64,000 nucleotides of DNA, taken from Ulvibacterium marinum (GTDB lineage: Bacteria; Bacteroidota; Bacteroidia; Flavobacteriales; Flavobacteriaceae). Every line of letters starts with the position of its first letter. Within the stretch, counting starts at the first letter, position 1. This document shows, piece by piece, positions 1-8,056 of this stretch. A program made the translations under genes and the position numbers. Below the pieces are notes generated by a model. That model was not told the DNA's origin. It was given only the letters and a program-made list of their open reading frames with translations, and did no database searches. Location: contig NZ_RBCJ01000003.1 in assembly GCF_003626755.1 (NCBI RefSeq), positions 563,859 through 627,858 on the forward strand. Direction: 5' to 3'.

Positions 1-335
1 AATTTTGACACGGGCATTTCAGGGTTGATATTTCCCTTTTCGTCACAGAAAGAATCATCTCCTGAGAATTGTTTATGGGTATTGATTGACCTATAGTCCG
101 TACGGGCCAGATGTTTTTCTCCTTCAGGCCCGACCATGGCATAAAGGCGATAACCTCCCTCGGAGAAATCCATATGGGACGTTTCGGATTTCCATGGCTT
201 CGGAGCCCACCATTGATCCAATAACTTCGCTTCCGTCCATGCTCTCCAGACAAGTTCAATGGGTGCGTTGAACGTTCGCTCTACTTTGAGTATGTTTCCA
301 TTTGCTGTAAAAATTGTGCTGTTCATCTTATTCAT
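1..335 (-). CDS. AHSA1/SRPBCC-family protein, 3' end cut by window edge
   Basis: Reading the minus strand from an ATG at 335 (or the in-frame ATG at 326) gives a continuous frame that runs off the window edge. It contains ERTFNAPIELVWRAWTE followed by WWAPKPW and GGYRLYAMVGPEGEKH, the standard opening of the AHSA1 (activator of Hsp90 ATPase homologue 1-like) branch of the START/SRPBCC ligand-binding fold. The first ATG overlaps the end of the upstream arsR-type gene by 8 bases, so the two are translationally coupled. ArsR-AHSA1 pairs are very common in bacteria, and the regulator usually controls its partner. The ligand is unknown. Family call is firm; function is not. Confidence 0.9.
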   Translation of the reverse strand, partial: MNKMNSTIFTANGNILKVERTFNAPIELVWRAWTEAKLLDQWWAPKPWKSETSHMDFSEGGYRLYAMVGPEGEKHLARTDYRSINTHKQFSGDDSFCDEKGNINPEMPVSK

Positions 336-648
336 TTTTTAGTTTATCCAGTAAATTATCAAGACCTTCGAATCTGTCTTCCCACATTTTTCTGAAGGGT
401 GCAAGCCACTTATCGACCTCTTTCATTTTCTCGACCCTGATCTTGTAGTGTATTTCCCGTCCCATACGATTGGATTCAATGAGTTCGGACTCCTGTAATA
501 TTTTGATATGTTTCGAGATTGTCGGCCTGGCACTATCGAATTTGGATGCAATATCCCCAGCGGTCATGTTCTGGCTGATCAAGAGGGCGAGTATCGCCCG
601 TCTTGTAGGATCGGCAATGGCCTGGTAAACATCTCGTCTGGCTTTCAT
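328..648 (-). CDS. ArsR-family winged-helix transcriptional repressor
   Basis: A 106-residue protein of ArsR length. ADPTRRAIL near residue 13, the recognition helix ARPTISKHIKILQESELI (about 40-57) and the wing RMGREIHYKI mark the winged helix-turn-helix. There is no CxC metal site, so it is not an arsenic/zinc sensor of the classical kind; it belongs to the metal-free subgroup typically paired with AHSA1 proteins, as here. Its promoter region carries two direct repeats placed as an operator would be (652-693), suggesting autorepression of the two-gene operon. Confidence 0.92.
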   Translation of the reverse strand: MKARRDVYQAIADPTRRAILALLISQNMTAGDIASKFDSARPTISKHIKILQESELIESNRMGREIHYKIRVEKMKEVDKWLAPFRKMWEDRFEGLDNLLDKLKNE

Positions 649-651
649 TAT

Positions 652-693
652 GAAGTCGTTTGGCTACAAATTTAAATGAAGTCAAGTAGCTAC
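652..693. promoter_or_regulatory. Candidate ArsR operator: two direct repeats 26 bp apart
   Basis: GAAGTCGTTTGGCTAC (652-667) and GAAGTCAAGTAGCTAC (678-693) match at 12 of 16 positions. One copy lies between the -33 and -7 boxes and the other covers the transcription start, the usual arrangement for repression. Binding is inferred. Confidence 0.5.
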
Positions 694-698
694 GCAAA
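667..698 (-). promoter_or_regulatory. Bacteroidota-type promoter of the arsR-AHSA1 operon
   Basis: On the minus strand a -33 TTTG (698-695) is followed after 20 bases by TAAATTTG (674-667), an exact match to the TAnnTTTG -7 element. The predicted start of transcription lies about 10-15 bases before the ATG at 648. Confidence 0.7.
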
Positions 699-873
699 TT
701 GTATGATGTTAAATTTTACGTGACAGAAGAGTTCCGTTATATGGCAAGTTAATGAGACAGATTGGTGAGGAGAGGTAGATTCCCTAAAATTGTTCGTTTA
801 ATGGAATTTTATCGATATTTCAAAAAAGGAATGTATTCAAAGGATGTTTCAAAGCAACCAGGCCAACTTTAAC

Positions 874-2568
874 TTAAGGTTCAATAGGATTCTCGCCATA
901 CTCCGGCATCCAAATCAGGAGTTTGTGTAATGGGTCGAGTTCAATACCTTCAGGGGCCTTGTTCAATTTGAACTCAAATGTCTGTGCCTTTTTTGTTAAC
1001 CTTACGGTATGGATTCCGATTTCTTGATCATTGGCAATGAAACGAATGTCCAAATCAAGATGGTATGGTTTGCCCGTTTGAGTCTGTACAATGGACACCA
1101 CTACAGTTTCATCATCTGCGATTCTGAAGTCATGGCTTAGTATTGGAGCTCCGGTTTGGTCCAACCATTGACCAAAGAATTGCTCTAGGTCATGTTCCGG
1201 CACAGTTTCAATGAAAGTGTCCCTAAAAGCCTGAAGGGTCAATATTTTATCTCGATGTTCATCGAATATCGAGGCCATGGTTCCATAAAATGCCCTGTTT
1301 CCAATTTTATAGCGGAGCATATGGAAAAACCATTGGCCCTTGCTCCATACGAGATCCTTTGCGTTCTCATCATGGTTAGATGGTATTTCACTAATCGCCA
1401 TATCCTTATTTTCCCTCCATAATTTAAAATAGCCGTTAGCGGTATGCAGGTTGTTTACACCGTGCCCACCGAATCGTCTAAGATGTGATGCGGCTTCCTT
1501 ATCAAGGATCGTTTCCATGAACGTGCAAGCTTCGGCATGGACTATTCCTTCGTTCAATAAAAGGAATCCATCCCCCGCGGTCGTGACCATATTCCCCCAC
1601 CATAAGTGACCTATTTCGTGTGCGAATACCGCTATTTGGTTCTCAGCAAAAGTTCTGGGCCTGGCCCAGAACATTCCTTGTTGGGAAGATCCGCCCCATG
1701 TTGATGTCCCTAAAGTGTTAGGAACTTCAACGATGGAATACCCTTCTCTTTCAATGCTGCCCCATTTTCTTTCAAGCTCCGAAAATATTTCACTGGCGGT
1801 TTCCAATAACTCTTCTGGGTCTGAACCTTCTTGGGCGACCTTAAAGATCGATATCCCTTTTCGGGTAGTTATATCATAAGGGCCTGCCACGAATGACCGG
1901 GCCAATGGGATAGAGGTCTGAAAAACCTCTATCCTTATGTTGCCCGACTCATGGGTTTCGGTAAGTTCTCCTTCCGTCATGGCATGCCATTCCCTTGGCA
2001 GGTAGAATGTAGATTTGCCCGTGCTGATGGATGCCTTGGCCAGGGACACTTCTCCCTTGACATCGAACAAAGGTATGGGGTGCCATGCATTGTTCCATGA
2101 ACCGATTGCCCCATCTTCATTAATATCAAAACAACAGGTATCCGTAGGATTTCCGGAAACGGAAAAGGAAACTGTTATGCTCCGTCCTCTCTCGAAGGGC
2201 ATTGCGAACCTGATATGCGCCAAGGTCACATCGGGAATCTCATCATTTTGTTGGTTCAAAATAATCGATGCCGCACCTTTGGAGGATACTTGATCAAATT
2301 TCATGCTTTTCCCATTGGAACCAAGTATTGCCAGTGTCGGCCCCAAGGAATTTTCCTCTTGTAGTTCCAAGGTTATCTTCCCTGTGATTCGGACCATTTC
2401 CTCATCCGGTGCAAAGGTAATTTCCATATCGAGATTATCTATCTTCCATCCCCATCCATTCTTGGCGTGAGGTTCCATGGCAATGGAATCAATACTTACT
2501 TGACCTGCCGATTTGAATAGAACAAAAAACGAAGCTGCCGTTAATAGATAGGTAATATGGGATTTCAT
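874..2568 (-). CDS. M1-family (gluzincin) zinc metallopeptidase, exported
   Basis: A 564-residue protein if translated from the ATG at 2568, which begins MKSHITYLLTAASFFVLF, a signal peptide; the frame stays open upstream to 2649 but those codons do not look like protein. HEIGH (residues 317-321) followed after exactly 18 residues by Glu (340, in LNEG) is the HExxH-x18-E zinc site of M1 aminopeptidases, and HLWWGNMV is the family's usual extension. The N-terminal half is a beta-rich M1-like domain. It lacks an obvious GAMEN exopeptidase motif, so aminopeptidase activity is not certain. Expected in the periplasm or on the cell surface. No operon partners. Confidence 0.85.
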   Translation of the reverse strand: MKSHITYLLTAASFFVLFKSAGQVSIDSIAMEPHAKNGWGWKIDNLDMEITFAPDEEMVRITGKITLELQEENSLGPTLAILGSNGKSMKFDQVSSKGAASIILNQQNDEIPDVTLAHIRFAMPFERGRSITVSFSVSGNPTDTCCFDINEDGAIGSWNNAWHPIPLFDVKGEVSLAKASISTGKSTFYLPREWHAMTEGELTETHESGNIRIEVFQTSIPLARSFVAGPYDITTRKGISIFKVAQEGSDPEELLETASEIFSELERKWGSIEREGYSIVEVPNTLGTSTWGGSSQQGMFWARPRTFAENQIAVFAHEIGHLWWGNMVTTAGDGFLLLNEGIVHAEACTFMETILDKEAASHLRRFGGHGVNNLHTANGYFKLWRENKDMAISEIPSNHDENAKDLVWSKGQWFFHMLRYKIGNRAFYGTMASIFDEHRDKILTLQAFRDTFIETVPEHDLEQFFGQWLDQTGAPILSHDFRIADDETVVVSIVQTQTGKPYHLDLDIRFIANDQEIGIHTVRLTKKAQTFEFKLNKAPEGIELDPLHKLLIWMPEYGENPIEP

Positions 2569-2981
2569 GGCGAAAGTATAAGTGATGATTATTTCATTCA
2601 TGTTATCGGTCCGGCCCGAACCATGACCATCTGTATTACGACGAACCATGACATCAATTGTTACAGTTCAAGTCGAAAAGGTCGGCCAAGAAGTAGTTGT
2701 TCATATCGACTAAGGAAAAAGTGAAATTGTTCCCGTGAGAGTTCTTTAAAAAATGCCCGTTTAACAAAGACATTTGGGAAGAGTAGCTTAGTCCCAAAAA
2801 ATGTTGGTTTTATGAAACTTTGAATAATAGAAGAAAAATAATCCAATTTTATGAACCTCTAATTATGTTGTGGTTCGCAAACAAGAATTTTGATCTAAAA
2901 ATTTATTTTCTTTCTAGTCTTCAGTATATCCTTGTTTTGTAAGTCTGCAATTGCCTCTGAAAGTATGTCGTTCCAATGGTT
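2569..2981. other. Intergenic stretch with an 11-bp direct repeat
   Basis: About 410 bases without a supported gene. It holds the upstream region of the M1 peptidase. CGAACCATGAC occurs perfectly at 2617-2627 and 2642-2652, 25 bases apart (about 2.4 helical turns). A 61-codon open frame at 2661-2846 on the minus strand has no recognisable feature. Confidence 0.5.
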
Positions 2982-4334
2982 CTAAAATTTAAATTCTGCG
3001 GTTATTACGGTATGAAACAGCGTGTCATCCAATCCGCTGTTCACCAAAAAATTACTTGGAATAATGAGGTTGGTCTCCAATTCAAGATTGAAAAACGCAT
3101 TCACTTCAAGTCCGGTGATGGTTCCTATTTGATTCCCAATAAAATGTTCGCCATTTATTGATGGGTATTCTAAACGCAATGGTGGACTATATACTCCATC
3201 TCTTTTTGAGAATCGCCAGAAAGCCACATAGTCCAACGATAGGCTAAAATTGCCCAATTGTGTATTGATATAGGGATGAATATCGATTAAATTGGAAGGC
3301 CCGAATCTTGCAACACGACCAAAATAGGCACCCCTTGGGTAGAGTCCGTCAAAGGTGTTTAATGTACTATCCGTATTACTGGCATCCCCACTAATCCCTT
3401 CGGTTTTTAGGCCAATCGCGGCGTTTTCACCCAACAACCTAAACGGATGCTCAATATTGAAAGAGGCTGTCCAAGCACGAATATTCTGGTTACCAAAACT
3501 GCCTGTTTGGTATACAAATTCATTGTTGTAGGTAAACTTTTTCCAAGATCCGAAATGCCTTAGCCCAATGGATAAACGGTTGTCATCTGCAGTACCTGAA
3601 TCCCAGGTTTTATTTTTTTCTTCTTTATATAGCAGATAGATGTCTGTATTATTAGAAGCACTCCAGTTTTGTGTCCAGTATAGCGCAGCTAAGATTTTAT
3701 CAAAATTCAATACATCATTATCAAATACTCCCCCTTCCAGTTGCACAGGTACTGCATAAAATCCGGTTACTTTTGTTTTCTCATCTTGAAATTCGAGCTG
3801 TGCCATATCAAAAGATAGGCGAACGTTTGGACCCTCGCGAACATCTACCAAACGCCCACTTCCCAAACGTATATTCTGGCGACCGATTAACACATTCCAG
3901 TGATCGTTGAAATGATATCGGGCGAAAAGTTGATTGAAACTCAGTTCGTCCCTATCTACAGGAGCCAGATTTGCTTTACTGGTAATCAAACTGGAATTCA
4001 GTTCTGTGAAAAGTTCAAATATATCTGAAACCTTAAGGTGTGAATACAACTGAAACCGATTCAAAAACCAAATATCGTTTTGGTCCTCTTCCGAAGAAAA
4101 TTGTTCATTGATAAAGGTTTCCGTCTGAAAGCGATAACTTCCCCCAAAACTCAAGGATGTTTTTTCCCCCAATTGCATTTGCTTAAAGCCTGGATAAAAA
4201 CCTTTGACCTTATCCCGATTCATGGTTATCCTATCATTTTGGCGAAGTAGGCCAAAATCGTATGATATCTTGGTCTCCTGAGCCTTTGCAAAGACAAAAC
4301 AAATTAGGCACATTATGACCGTCCAAAATTTCAT
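2982..4334 (-). CDS. Alginate-export-like outer-membrane beta-barrel porin
   Basis: A 450-residue protein with signal peptide MKFWTVIMCLICFVFAKA and then alternating, aromatic-ended strands typical of a 16-18-stranded outer-membrane barrel, ending in AEFKF (terminal Phe). The opening YDFGLLRQNDRITM, the FGGSYRFQTE stretch and LIGRQNIRLGSGRL fit the alginate_exp porin family (AlgE-like and wider sugar or anion porins). The gene follows the DMT transporter with only 3 bases between them, so the pair probably forms an outer/inner membrane route for one small molecule. Alginate itself is not implied: no lyases are nearby. Confidence 0.75.
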   Translation of the reverse strand: MKFWTVIMCLICFVFAKAQETKISYDFGLLRQNDRITMNRDKVKGFYPGFKQMQLGEKTSLSFGGSYRFQTETFINEQFSSEEDQNDIWFLNRFQLYSHLKVSDIFELFTELNSSLITSKANLAPVDRDELSFNQLFARYHFNDHWNVLIGRQNIRLGSGRLVDVREGPNVRLSFDMAQLEFQDEKTKVTGFYAVPVQLEGGVFDNDVLNFDKILAALYWTQNWSASNNTDIYLLYKEEKNKTWDSGTADDNRLSIGLRHFGSWKKFTYNNEFVYQTGSFGNQNIRAWTASFNIEHPFRLLGENAAIGLKTEGISGDASNTDSTLNTFDGLYPRGAYFGRVARFGPSNLIDIHPYINTQLGNFSLSLDYVAFWRFSKRDGVYSPPLRLEYPSINGEHFIGNQIGTITGLEVNAFFNLELETNLIIPSNFLVNSGLDDTLFHTVITAEFKF

Positions 4335-4337
4335 GTT

Positions 4338-4787
4338 CTAAAACCGTCGTATCAACAAAACACCTGCTACCAAAAATGCTACACCCAATAAACGCTGCCA
4401 GTTGATATGCTTTATGGGTAAACCGAGTATTCCATAATGATCCAATATCAAGGAGATGGTCATTTGCCCAGCTACTACTAAAATAAAGGTCAATGCCGTA
4501 CCCAGTTTGGGTGCAAGAATAATAACAGCAGCTACGTAGAATGCCCCTAAAATTCCTGCCATCCAAACTACGGGTGAAACCGTTTTGGTCTGCGTAATGG
4601 AAGAAAAATCGAATTTGAGGATAAATAGGTAGATTAACAATCCGAGCGTTCCGATCAAAAATGAAGCGAAGGCTGCAAAGATGGGTTGATGTACAGACTT
4701 ACCCAATTGTACATTCAATCCAGCCTGCACAGGCAAAACCGCTCCGGCTATTATTGCCAGAAGAATAAAAAAGAGTTGAGACTTCAT
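4338..4787 (-). CDS. DMT-superfamily transporter, YdcZ/DUF606 type
   Basis: A 149-residue very hydrophobic protein with about five membrane segments, the usual size for single-repeat DUF606 (YdcZ) proteins. LAIIAGAVLPVQAGLNVQLG at the N-terminus and LGTALTFILVVAGQMTISL are family-like. It sits just upstream of the porin gene and just downstream of the terminator that ends the YceI operon, so it may use its own promoter in the 55-base gap or receive read-through. Confidence 0.82.
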   Translation of the reverse strand: MKSQLFFILLAIIAGAVLPVQAGLNVQLGKSVHQPIFAAFASFLIGTLGLLIYLFILKFDFSSITQTKTVSPVVWMAGILGAFYVAAVIILAPKLGTALTFILVVAGQMTISLILDHYGILGLPIKHINWQRLLGVAFLVAGVLLIRRF

Positions 4788-4802
4788 CGAATTGAATTGA
4801 TT

Positions 4803-4833
4803 AAAAAAGGCCGCCCCTTAAAAGACAGCCTTT
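4803..4833 (-). terminator. Rho-independent-type terminator after the YceI gene
   Basis: On the minus strand AAAGGCTGTC pairs, with G-T wobbles, with GGGCGGCCTTT around a short TTTAA-containing loop and runs into T6. It separates the sigma-54 operon (ending at 4843) from the transporter/porin pair (starting at 4787). Confidence 0.75.
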
Positions 4834-4842
4834 ACGTTGAAT

Positions 4843-5370
4843 CTATACTTCTTTTACAAACTGTGCATCAATGGCTAGGTTCACTATATCAGCCACCACA
4901 ATGCTACCCGCTTCGGTTACTGCGCTCCAAGTCAAGTTAAAATCCTTTCGGTTGATTTTTCCTCTCATTTCAAAACCTGCTTTTGTCTGTCCGTACGGGT
5001 CAACTGCTACCCCATTGAAGTCCACTTCTAGTGTTACTTCTTCGGTGACATCTCTTATGGTCAAATCGCCAACCAAGTTTTCGCCATCAAAGGATTTTGA
5101 CTTAAAGGTCATCTCAGGATATTCACTTGCATTAAAAAAGTCATCGGACTTTAAGTGATCGTCGCGGTCGCCATTTTTAGTGTTGATGGAATCTATTTTT
5201 GCTGAAAAGCTGAAAGATGCATCACTAAATGAATCATCTGAAGTTTCTACTGATGCTCTGTAATCCTCAAAGTGTCCTTTAACGGTAGAAATCATCATAT
5301 GCTTTACTTTAAAACCTACCTCTGAGTGTGTTTTATCAATATTCCATTTTGTTTTTACTGCTGTTTCCAT
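4843..5370 (-). CDS. YceI-family lipocalin-like protein, no signal peptide
   Basis: A 175-residue YceI domain: WNIDKTHSEVGFKVKHMMIS at the N-terminus, the SINTKNGDRDDHLKSDDFF central motif, MTFKSKSF and the C-terminal FNLTWSAVTEAGSIVVAD. YceI proteins bind isoprenoid-like lipids such as polyprenyl quinones. This one has no signal peptide, unlike the second YceI protein at 57075, so it is likely cytoplasmic. It is the last gene of the operon that starts at the sigma-54 promoter near 8970, and a terminator follows it directly. Confidence 0.92.
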   Translation of the reverse strand: METAVKTKWNIDKTHSEVGFKVKHMMISTVKGHFEDYRASVETSDDSFSDASFSFSAKIDSINTKNGDRDDHLKSDDFFNASEYPEMTFKSKSFDGENLVGDLTIRDVTEEVTLEVDFNGVAVDPYGQTKAGFEMRGKINRKDFNLTWSAVTEAGSIVVADIVNLAIDAQFVKEV

Positions 5371-5402
5371 GTTGAATGAATTTAATTTTTAATGTTTATA
5401 GT

Positions 5403-7196
5403 TTATTTTGATTGATAGCCACCAAAGTATTTTACTGGTGACCAGTTCGGTATGGGTTCTGGTATGGAAGGGCTCATTTCGCTATACTCTTCCGCACCGT
5501 ATACCACATTACCCCCCACTATGGTAAGTACAGATTTTAAATCGTTGATTTGCTTTTCTGGCACCGTGAAGTAATCATTGGAAAGGATGGCAAAATCTGC
5601 ATACATTCCATTTTCAAGTGTTCCCTTTACTGTTTCTTCATTAGATACCCAGGCACTCCCTTTTGTATATAAATTCAAAGCCTCTTCACGACTCAATTGA
5701 TTCTCTTCCGAAGCCAATTGGAAGTCGCCAACCGTCTTGCCAGTAACCAACCAGTACAACGCTGGCCAGGGATTATAGCTCGCGACTCGGGTGCCATCGG
5801 TTCCTGCTCCTACTGGTAATCCCATCTCTATCATTTTCTTAACCGGTGGCGCTTCTTTTGCTTTTTCCGCTCCATAGCGTTCCACAAAATATTCGCCAGC
5901 ATAAGCCATACGTGCCTGAATAGCGATGCCGCCATTAAGTGCTTTGATGCGTTCTAGATCTTTAACCTGCACAGTTTCAGCATGGTCAAATAACCATCTT
6001 TTTGAAGCAAGTTTACCGCCAGTTTCTTCATTCACTTCCTCAAAGACATCCAACATATTGGAAATGGTTTCGCCATAAGTAGCATGAATTCGAAAAGGCC
6101 AACCATTGTCAACGTGAAGTCTTACGATACGCTTTAAATCTTTGCGCCACGTAGGTCTGTCTCGGTTGAGCATCGGTTGTGGTGCCAAAAAGTTTTCAAA
6201 GTCTCCTGCGCTCCACGCTAAAAATTCACCGCCACCCTCCAATTCGTACCCGTGGTCTAAGTGAATTTCGCCGTTATGGCCGACTTCGTTATTGGCCATC
6301 CACTCCTGAAATTCCTCATATTCGGCTCCTTTGTTTTGTGGGAATAGGTAGTATGATAATCTGATAGGCATTTCACCAGCATCAGCCAAAGCCTTCGTCC
6401 CCGCATAGTCTTTGGGGAATTTATGACCACCTCCACCTGCATCGATACCACTGGTAATTCCAAAGCTGTTCAATTCACGATAGAATTGCTTGGTGCCATT
6501 TTCCATTTCAGCCTGAGTCAATGGTGGCAAACTGCCGATACGCGCATATAAAATTGATGGGTTGGGTTCTGCAATCAACACCCCAGTTAATTTTCCATCA
6601 GGCCCTTTCTCAAATCGAGCACCCTCCGGTGCTTTGGTATTTTCATCGATGCCCAAAGTATCCAGACCTGCTTGATTTAAGTATCCTTGGCTGTATAAGA
6701 AGAGTACATAAGTTGGTATATCTCCTGTAGCCTCGTTCAACTCATCCATGGTGAACAATCGCTTTTCTTCAAATTGAAAAGGACTCCAACCACCAATAAC
6801 ACGTACCCATTGCCCCTCGGGTGTTCTAGCGGCTTGTTCTTTCAACATTTCAAGTGCACGCTTCAAGGTTTTTACACCGTCCCAACGCACTTCGGCATTA
6901 AAAAAGCGCCCACCGCGTGTCAGATGCAGATGTGAGTCATTCAAACCCGGAATAAGAGTTCTGCCCCTTGCATCAATAACTTTTGTGCTATCGCCCACGA
7001 GCTTGGAAATTTCCTCGCCCGTTCCTGTAGCCATCACTTTGCCATTTTTTACGGCAATGGCCTCAGTAAGGGTCCTATTTTCATCCATAACAGCTACCTT
7101 AGCGTTTGTAACTACCAGGTCTGCGGAAACGATGTCCTTTTGTTGACAAGCAACTACTAGTAATAGAGGGCCAATAAATGAAAGTAGCTTTCTCAT
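5403..7196 (-). CDS. YtcJ-like amidohydrolase, lipoprotein
   Basis: A 597-residue protein with a lipoprotein signal (LLLVVACQQ, Cys at about residue 17), so it should be anchored in an outer or inner membrane leaflet. The amidohydrolase_3 signature is clear: LIPGLNDSHLHLTRGG supplies the HxH metal ligands, DHAETV and GAGTDGTRVASYNPW supply later metal and catalytic residues, and the last 60 residues form the beta-sandwich seen in YtcJ/N-substituted formamide deformylase relatives. Natural substrate unknown. It lies 60 bases after the isochorismatase-like gene, with a small hairpin between them, inside the putative sigma-54 operon. Confidence 0.88.
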   Translation of the reverse strand: MRKLLSFIGPLLLVVACQQKDIVSADLVVTNAKVAVMDENRTLTEAIAVKNGKVMATGTGEEISKLVGDSTKVIDARGRTLIPGLNDSHLHLTRGGRFFNAEVRWDGVKTLKRALEMLKEQAARTPEGQWVRVIGGWSPFQFEEKRLFTMDELNEATGDIPTYVLFLYSQGYLNQAGLDTLGIDENTKAPEGARFEKGPDGKLTGVLIAEPNPSILYARIGSLPPLTQAEMENGTKQFYRELNSFGITSGIDAGGGGHKFPKDYAGTKALADAGEMPIRLSYYLFPQNKGAEYEEFQEWMANNEVGHNGEIHLDHGYELEGGGEFLAWSAGDFENFLAPQPMLNRDRPTWRKDLKRIVRLHVDNGWPFRIHATYGETISNMLDVFEEVNEETGGKLASKRWLFDHAETVQVKDLERIKALNGGIAIQARMAYAGEYFVERYGAEKAKEAPPVKKMIEMGLPVGAGTDGTRVASYNPWPALYWLVTGKTVGDFQLASEENQLSREEALNLYTKGSAWVSNEETVKGTLENGMYADFAILSNDYFTVPEKQINDLKSVLTIVGGNVVYGAEEYSEMSPSIPEPIPNWSPVKYFGGYQSK

Positions 7197-7212
7197 TTTT
7201 GTAAGAATTAAG

Positions 7213-7233
7213 GCCTCCTGGAGTTAAGGAGGC
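7213..7233 (-). other. Intercistronic hairpin
   Basis: GCCTCC (7213-7218) and GGAGGC (7228-7233) form a 6-bp GC-rich stem with a 9-base loop between the isochorismatase-like and amidohydrolase genes. There is no strong T run on either strand, so it is more likely an mRNA-stability or processing element than a terminator. Confidence 0.4.
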
Positions 7234-7256
7234 GATTGATTAAACTTCTTTGAAAT

Positions 7257-8006
7257 TTAGTGGTCGCTCGGATTTTCCTTCATCCAGGTTTGCATTGTTT
7301 TGATGTAATCGATACCTAAGCCATAAGCACCACCATATCGTTTTGAAATTTTTACAACGTCTAAGTACTTGTCGCTACGCGCCCAATCTCTGTGGATTTC
7401 CAATAGATACTGCAGTGAGGTGATAGGTTTCACTCCAGCTTGAATCATCCGGGTAATGGCCATGTCGTGGGCCTCTTGCGAGGTGCCCCCCGACGCATCG
7501 GTTACCACATAAACATCATAACCATCTTCTAAGGCTGACAATGCTGCGCTAAGTGTACAAACCTCTGTCCAAAGACCTGCTATAACCAGTTTTTTCTTTC
7601 CTATATCGCCTACAGCTTTTACAACCCTTTTGTCTTCCCAAGAGTTCATCGTTGTGCGGTCTATGTACTCCTTTTCATCTGGAAAATATTCTCGAATTTC
7701 AGGAAATACCGGCCCGCTAAATGATTTTTCGGCTACCGTTGTGATTACCGTGGGTACTCCATAAAGAGTTGCTGTGGCAGAAAGCAATCCGGTATTGTTT
7801 CGCAATTCTTCTATGGGTTGAGATTCTACAGCAAACGCCATTTGGCTTTCGTGGTCAATCATTAGAAGGGTATGATTGGTTGGGTTCAACAACTCCTTTG
7901 AAGCGTTTTCAGGGTCATTGTTTGGATTTGGGTTGTACATATCCCATTGCGCAAATGCTACCATGCTTACGAATAGTGCTACGATTGATAAACTTAATTT
8001 TCTCAT
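7257..8006 (-). CDS. Isochorismatase-like cysteine hydrolase, exported
   Basis: A 249-residue protein with signal peptide MRKLSLSIVALFVSMVAFA. The catalytic triad of the isochorismatase-like fold is visible: Asp51 in LLMIDHESQM, Lys94 in VAEKSF, and Cys150 in GLWTEVCTLSAA. Closest by eye to the YcaC-type hydrolases of unknown substrate. A periplasmic location is uncommon for this family. It lies between the pirin and amidohydrolase genes in the putative sigma-54 operon, which suggests that a chain of hydrolytic steps on one compound takes place outside the cytoplasm. Confidence 0.87.
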   Translation of the reverse strand: MRKLSLSIVALFVSMVAFAQWDMYNPNPNNDPENASKELLNPTNHTLLMIDHESQMAFAVESQPIEELRNNTGLLSATATLYGVPTVITTVAEKSFSGPVFPEIREYFPDEKEYIDRTTMNSWEDKRVVKAVGDIGKKKLVIAGLWTEVCTLSAALSALEDGYDVYVVTDASGGTSQEAHDMAITRMIQAGVKPITSLQYLLEIHRDWARSDKYLDVVKISKRYGGAYGLGIDYIKTMQTWMKENPSDH

Positions 8007-8056
8007 TGTTTCTAGATTTTTGTCAATGTTGACGGTTTTTATTATTCAGTTATTCA

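Noticed and set aside
2569-2649. Longer N-terminus for the M1 peptidase
   Set aside because: The extra residues precede a proper signal peptide starting at 2568 and contain the 11-bp direct repeat, so they are more likely upstream DNA.
2661-2846. 61-codon open frame on the minus strand
   Set aside because: It is rich in Phe and Leu, has no motif, signal or context, and lies in a likely upstream regulatory region. Not enough to call a gene.
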